Of a DNA stretch of 64,000 nucleotides, positions 62,302-64,000 are shown one piece after another; positions within the stretch are counted from its first letter, which is position 1, and each line of letters opens with the position of its first letter. The translations under genes and the position numbers were made by a program. The notes beneath the pieces were generated by a model that did no database searches, had not been told where the DNA came from, and saw only the letters and a list, made by a program, of their open reading frames with translations. Where the stretch lies: the NCBI GenBank assembly GCA_040506195.1, contig JBEVXH010000002.1, forward strand, positions 434,001 through 498,000. The letters are read 5' to 3'. Source of the DNA: Thiodiazotropha sp040506195 (GTDB lineage: Bacteria; Pseudomonadota; Gammaproteobacteria; Chromatiales; Chromatiaceae).

Positions 62302-62333
62302 GGCTATTTTTCCGCGAAGCGGCAAGTATACGA

Positions 62334-63026
62334 TCAGATCTCAGTCAGACTGCCTTCGAACACTATTTCTTCACTCGGTCTGTCCTTCGGTAACTGATCC
62401 GTGCTTTCAACAGAGACCTTGAAACGTTGCCGATCACTAAGGGCTGCCGGTAGATTCATCTGCATACTGCCGTCATGAGGCAAAATACCGAGGGGGTGAA
62501 GGTGTCCCAGCTCATCCTCCAACCACAACTGACAGACCTTACCTTGCGGTAACGGAGTTGGCTCTACAGCCTTTACCTTCAGAAAGGGATCGTTGTCCAC
62601 CGCGCCTACCAGCCAGCCGGGTTTTAACTGATCGTTCAGAACCACCATTATGCTGTCCATAGTCATATCCTGCTGACGGGTCGTCATCAGGGTCATGCCC
62701 ATTACCAACACCAAAGTGGCTGTCACCATGCCGAGACTGCGCCAGAAATTCAGACTGTTCCAAAAACCGGCGGTAGCTTCCACACGGGTGTCAATCGGAT
62801 CTATCCGACTCACGATTTGATCCCAGACAGCCTTTGGAGGCGTTACGGATTCAATGCTGTCCAGCATGGGTTCCAAGCGCCGCTGCCATGCATCAACCTC
62901 GCCCTGCAGCTGCATGTCTGTCTGCATACGCTGTTCGAATTCGATACGCTCCTGACCTTGTAAGGTGCCCAGCACATACTCTCCGGCAAGGATATTGATA
63001 TCATTAATTTCATTTTCAGGCATCAT
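62334..63026 (-). CDS. RskA-type anti-sigma factor
   Basis: A 230-residue membrane anti-sigma factor. The cytoplasmic N-terminal part has the anti-sigma fold (LAGEYVLGTLQGQERIEFEQRMQTD), one membrane helix (SLGMVTATLVLVMGMTLMTT, residues about 95-114) and a periplasmic RskA C-terminal domain (KVCQLWLEDELGHLHPLGILP). The gene overlaps the end of the sigma factor gene by 11 bases, the usual coupling. The frame extends to a TTG at 63032; the ATG at 63026 has AGGAGG ten bases upstream. Confidence 0.88.
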   Translation of the reverse strand: MMPENEINDINILAGEYVLGTLQGQERIEFEQRMQTDMQLQGEVDAWQRRLEPMLDSIESVTPPKAVWDQIVSRIDPIDTRVEATAGFWNSLNFWRSLGMVTATLVLVMGMTLMTTRQQDMTMDSIMVVLNDQLKPGWLVGAVDNDPFLKVKAVEPTPLPQGKVCQLWLEDELGHLHPLGILPHDGSMQMNLPAALSDRQRFKVSVESTDQLPKDRPSEEIVFEGSLTEI

Positions 63027-63606
63027 GATCAAGACACCTCCTCAATTGTTCCAGACCTCGACGTATCCATGTCTTGATCGTACCCAACGGCGTTTCAGTA
63101 TAGGCGGCCAGCTCATCATGGGTCATACCCTTGAAATAGGCCAATGCCATAATCTGTCGTTGCTGCTCTTTCAGCTGTTGCAGACAATTGTCCAGACGCC
63201 TTCCCTCATCGGTACGGCTCAGACCTTCCAGCGGCAGGGGATTGTTATCGGCCTGCTCCGGAAAACCCTTGTCATCACTCTCCGTCACCTCGCGCTTCTG
63301 TTTGCGAAGCAGATCCAATGCCTGATTTCTCGCGATCGCTGACATCCAGGTCAACGGGGCCGCCAAATGAGAACGATAGTTGTCAGCATTGTTCCAAACC
63401 TTGATGTAGGCATCCTGCAAACAGTCTTGCGCCAAATCCTCTCTATTTAATATACGCAGCACAACACCATATAGTTTCGCAGAAGTGATACTGTACAGAC
63501 GGGAAAAAGCTATACGATCGTTCAGGGCGCAGGCCGCCAGCAATCCTTCGAGTTCCTGATTGCGTAGCCGCGCTGCTTCCTGTGGATCAGTGTCTCCATT
63601 TGCCAT
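63016..63606 (-). CDS. ECF sigma factor (SigK-like)
   Basis: An ECF sigma factor of 196 residues. Region 2 is seen as IAFSRLYSITSAKLYGVVLRILN and DLAQDCLQDAYIKVWNNADNYR, with WMSAIARNQALDLLRKQKRE, and region 4 as LKEQQRQIMALAYFKGMTHDELAAYTETPLGTIKTWIRRGLEQLR. The pair with RskA-type anti-sigma matches the SigK/RskA arrangement for envelope or oxidative stress. The frame is open to 63828, but the ATG at 63606 has GGGGGGATCC upstream and starts the family domain. A 173-base gap lies upstream. Confidence 0.9.
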   Translation of the reverse strand: MANGDTDPQEAARLRNQELEGLLAACALNDRIAFSRLYSITSAKLYGVVLRILNREDLAQDCLQDAYIKVWNNADNYRSHLAAPLTWMSAIARNQALDLLRKQKREVTESDDKGFPEQADNNPLPLEGLSRTDEGRRLDNCLQQLKEQQRQIMALAYFKGMTHDELAAYTETPLGTIKTWIRRGLEQLRRCLDHDA

Positions 63607-63779
63607 GGATCCCCCCAAGGGATGTGAACCTGCCACAAGATTACTGGCCTTGTGCCATGGCGGCAAGAGGTACAGGCATTCAGTTACTGCCTTGTATGTT
63701 ACTGAGTTCCACACAGCAACCGGGGAAAGGCAATGTGAAACATCATAGCGATTGAGGGATAAGCTATACATGGGCCTAG

Positions 63780-64000
63780 TTAATCCTGTTCCCGTGGCAC
63801 TCCCATATAGCCGGAAAATTTCAGACACTGCTTGCCGTCCAGCTCGACTATCTGCACTGTCTCCCCACCGCCGCGACCAAACCCCTGTACCACAGCCTCT
63901 GTGGCGGATACCGGTTGCAGCGGGACTCTGATCAGATTCTCACTCAAATGCGGCGCGCGATAGTGCAGGCAAAGCACCCCATCCTGGTCACTTAATTTGA
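63780..64000 (-). CDS. Unknown protein, C-terminal part (5' end beyond window)
   Basis: The frame is open to the right edge and ends at a stop at 63780. The visible 73 residues end VELDGKQCLKFSGYMGVPREQD and contain LHYRAPHLSENLIRVPLQPV. I do not recognise the family. There is no signal that decides its location. It may be the gene upstream of the ECF sigma factor in the same orientation. Confidence 0.55.
   Translation of the reverse strand, partial: KLSDQDGVLCLHYRAPHLSENLIRVPLQPVSATEAVVQGFGRGGGETVQIVELDGKQCLKFSGYMGVPREQD

Larger units (their letters stand above)
61745..62333. other. 589-base repeat-rich gap
   Basis: No gene is supported. A 136-codon frame (61878-62288) runs through a dispersed repeat and three tandem units, ending in the peptide PKGTSFGA repeats, and is better read as repeat than as gene. 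The gap contains repeat copy 4 and the 27-base tandem array. Confidence 0.55.

Noticed and set aside
61745..62333. A c-di-GMP riboswitch in the gap upstream of the GGDEF-EAL gene
   Set aside because: The conserved GEMM core sequences are absent.

Overview
The window reads as the chromosome of a free-living or facultatively symbiotic gammaproteobacterium, most likely from the Chromatiales / sulfur-oxidiser neighbourhood. This is an inference from content: a conserved uvrY-(UDG)-uvrC-pgsA-tRNA(Gly, Cys, Leu) block as in other Gammaproteobacteria, XrtA/PEP-CTERM type exopolysaccharide regulators (PrsK, PrsR, PrsT), a type II secretion (T2SS) operon, a split pntA transhydrogenase, and short dispersed palindromes. 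There is no rRNA, no CRISPR array, no intact insertion sequence and no phage. Most genes are housekeeping genes with recognisable families.

Layout. 1-14,224: start of recC, an HDOD protein, a DUF1631 + PilZ pair, an RND/MMPL exporter tail-to-tail with an Asp/Gly-rich lipoprotein, a small HEYGH protein, a lytic transglycosylase, a YchJ-type SEC-C protein and the RNA helicase HrpA. 14,553-17,393: proton-translocating transhydrogenase in three genes. 17,901-25,898 (minus): tyrosine autokinase, Wza-like export lipoprotein, PrsT, PrsR and PrsK. 26,217-37,098 (plus, divergent): T2SS genes G-H-I-J-K-L-M-N-D-E-F followed by a small Sel1-repeat lipoprotein; gspC and the prepilin peptidase are not here. 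37,247-42,832: HemN, an unknown protein, PrmB, a solitary IscR, a DUF482-type acyltransferase and an SRAP protein. 42,833-45,457: a CorC/HlyC-type membrane protein flanked by two diverged copies of the SRAP 3' end plus the tRNA-Leu 3' end. 45,371-50,339 (minus): tRNA-Leu, tRNA-Cys, tRNA-Gly, a secreted Hsp20-like protein, PgsA, UvrC, a family 5 uracil-DNA glycosylase and UvrY. 50,509-54,640: DUF1249 protein, thioredoxin-like protein, adenylate kinase and HtpG behind a clear sigma-32 promoter. 54,750-61,744: an XrtA-associated outer-membrane beta-barrel, phosphoglucomutase, a Lys-tailed DUF2934 protein, tRNA-Glu and a GGDEF-EAL protein. 61,745-64,000: a repeat-rich gap, an anti-sigma / ECF sigma pair and the end of an unknown gene.

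How parts fit: the left half combines envelope biogenesis and secretion (EPS export, T2SS, lipoproteins) with c-di-GMP-type signalling (PilZ and GGDEF-EAL proteins) and HDOD signalling. PrsK/PrsR would activate EPS and PEP-CTERM genes with sigma-54. The right half is DNA repair and stress (UvrC, UDG, SRAP, HtpG, Hsp20-like, ECF sigma).

The least expected observations are a four-copy 31-nt stem-loop repeat whose end pairs are largely maintained by compensatory or wobble changes, the SRAP/tRNA-Leu duplication flanking the CorC gene, a T2SS operon without gspC, and a TGTACA inverted repeat in the prsK-gspG divergent region. No wholly new defence or mobile system was found.
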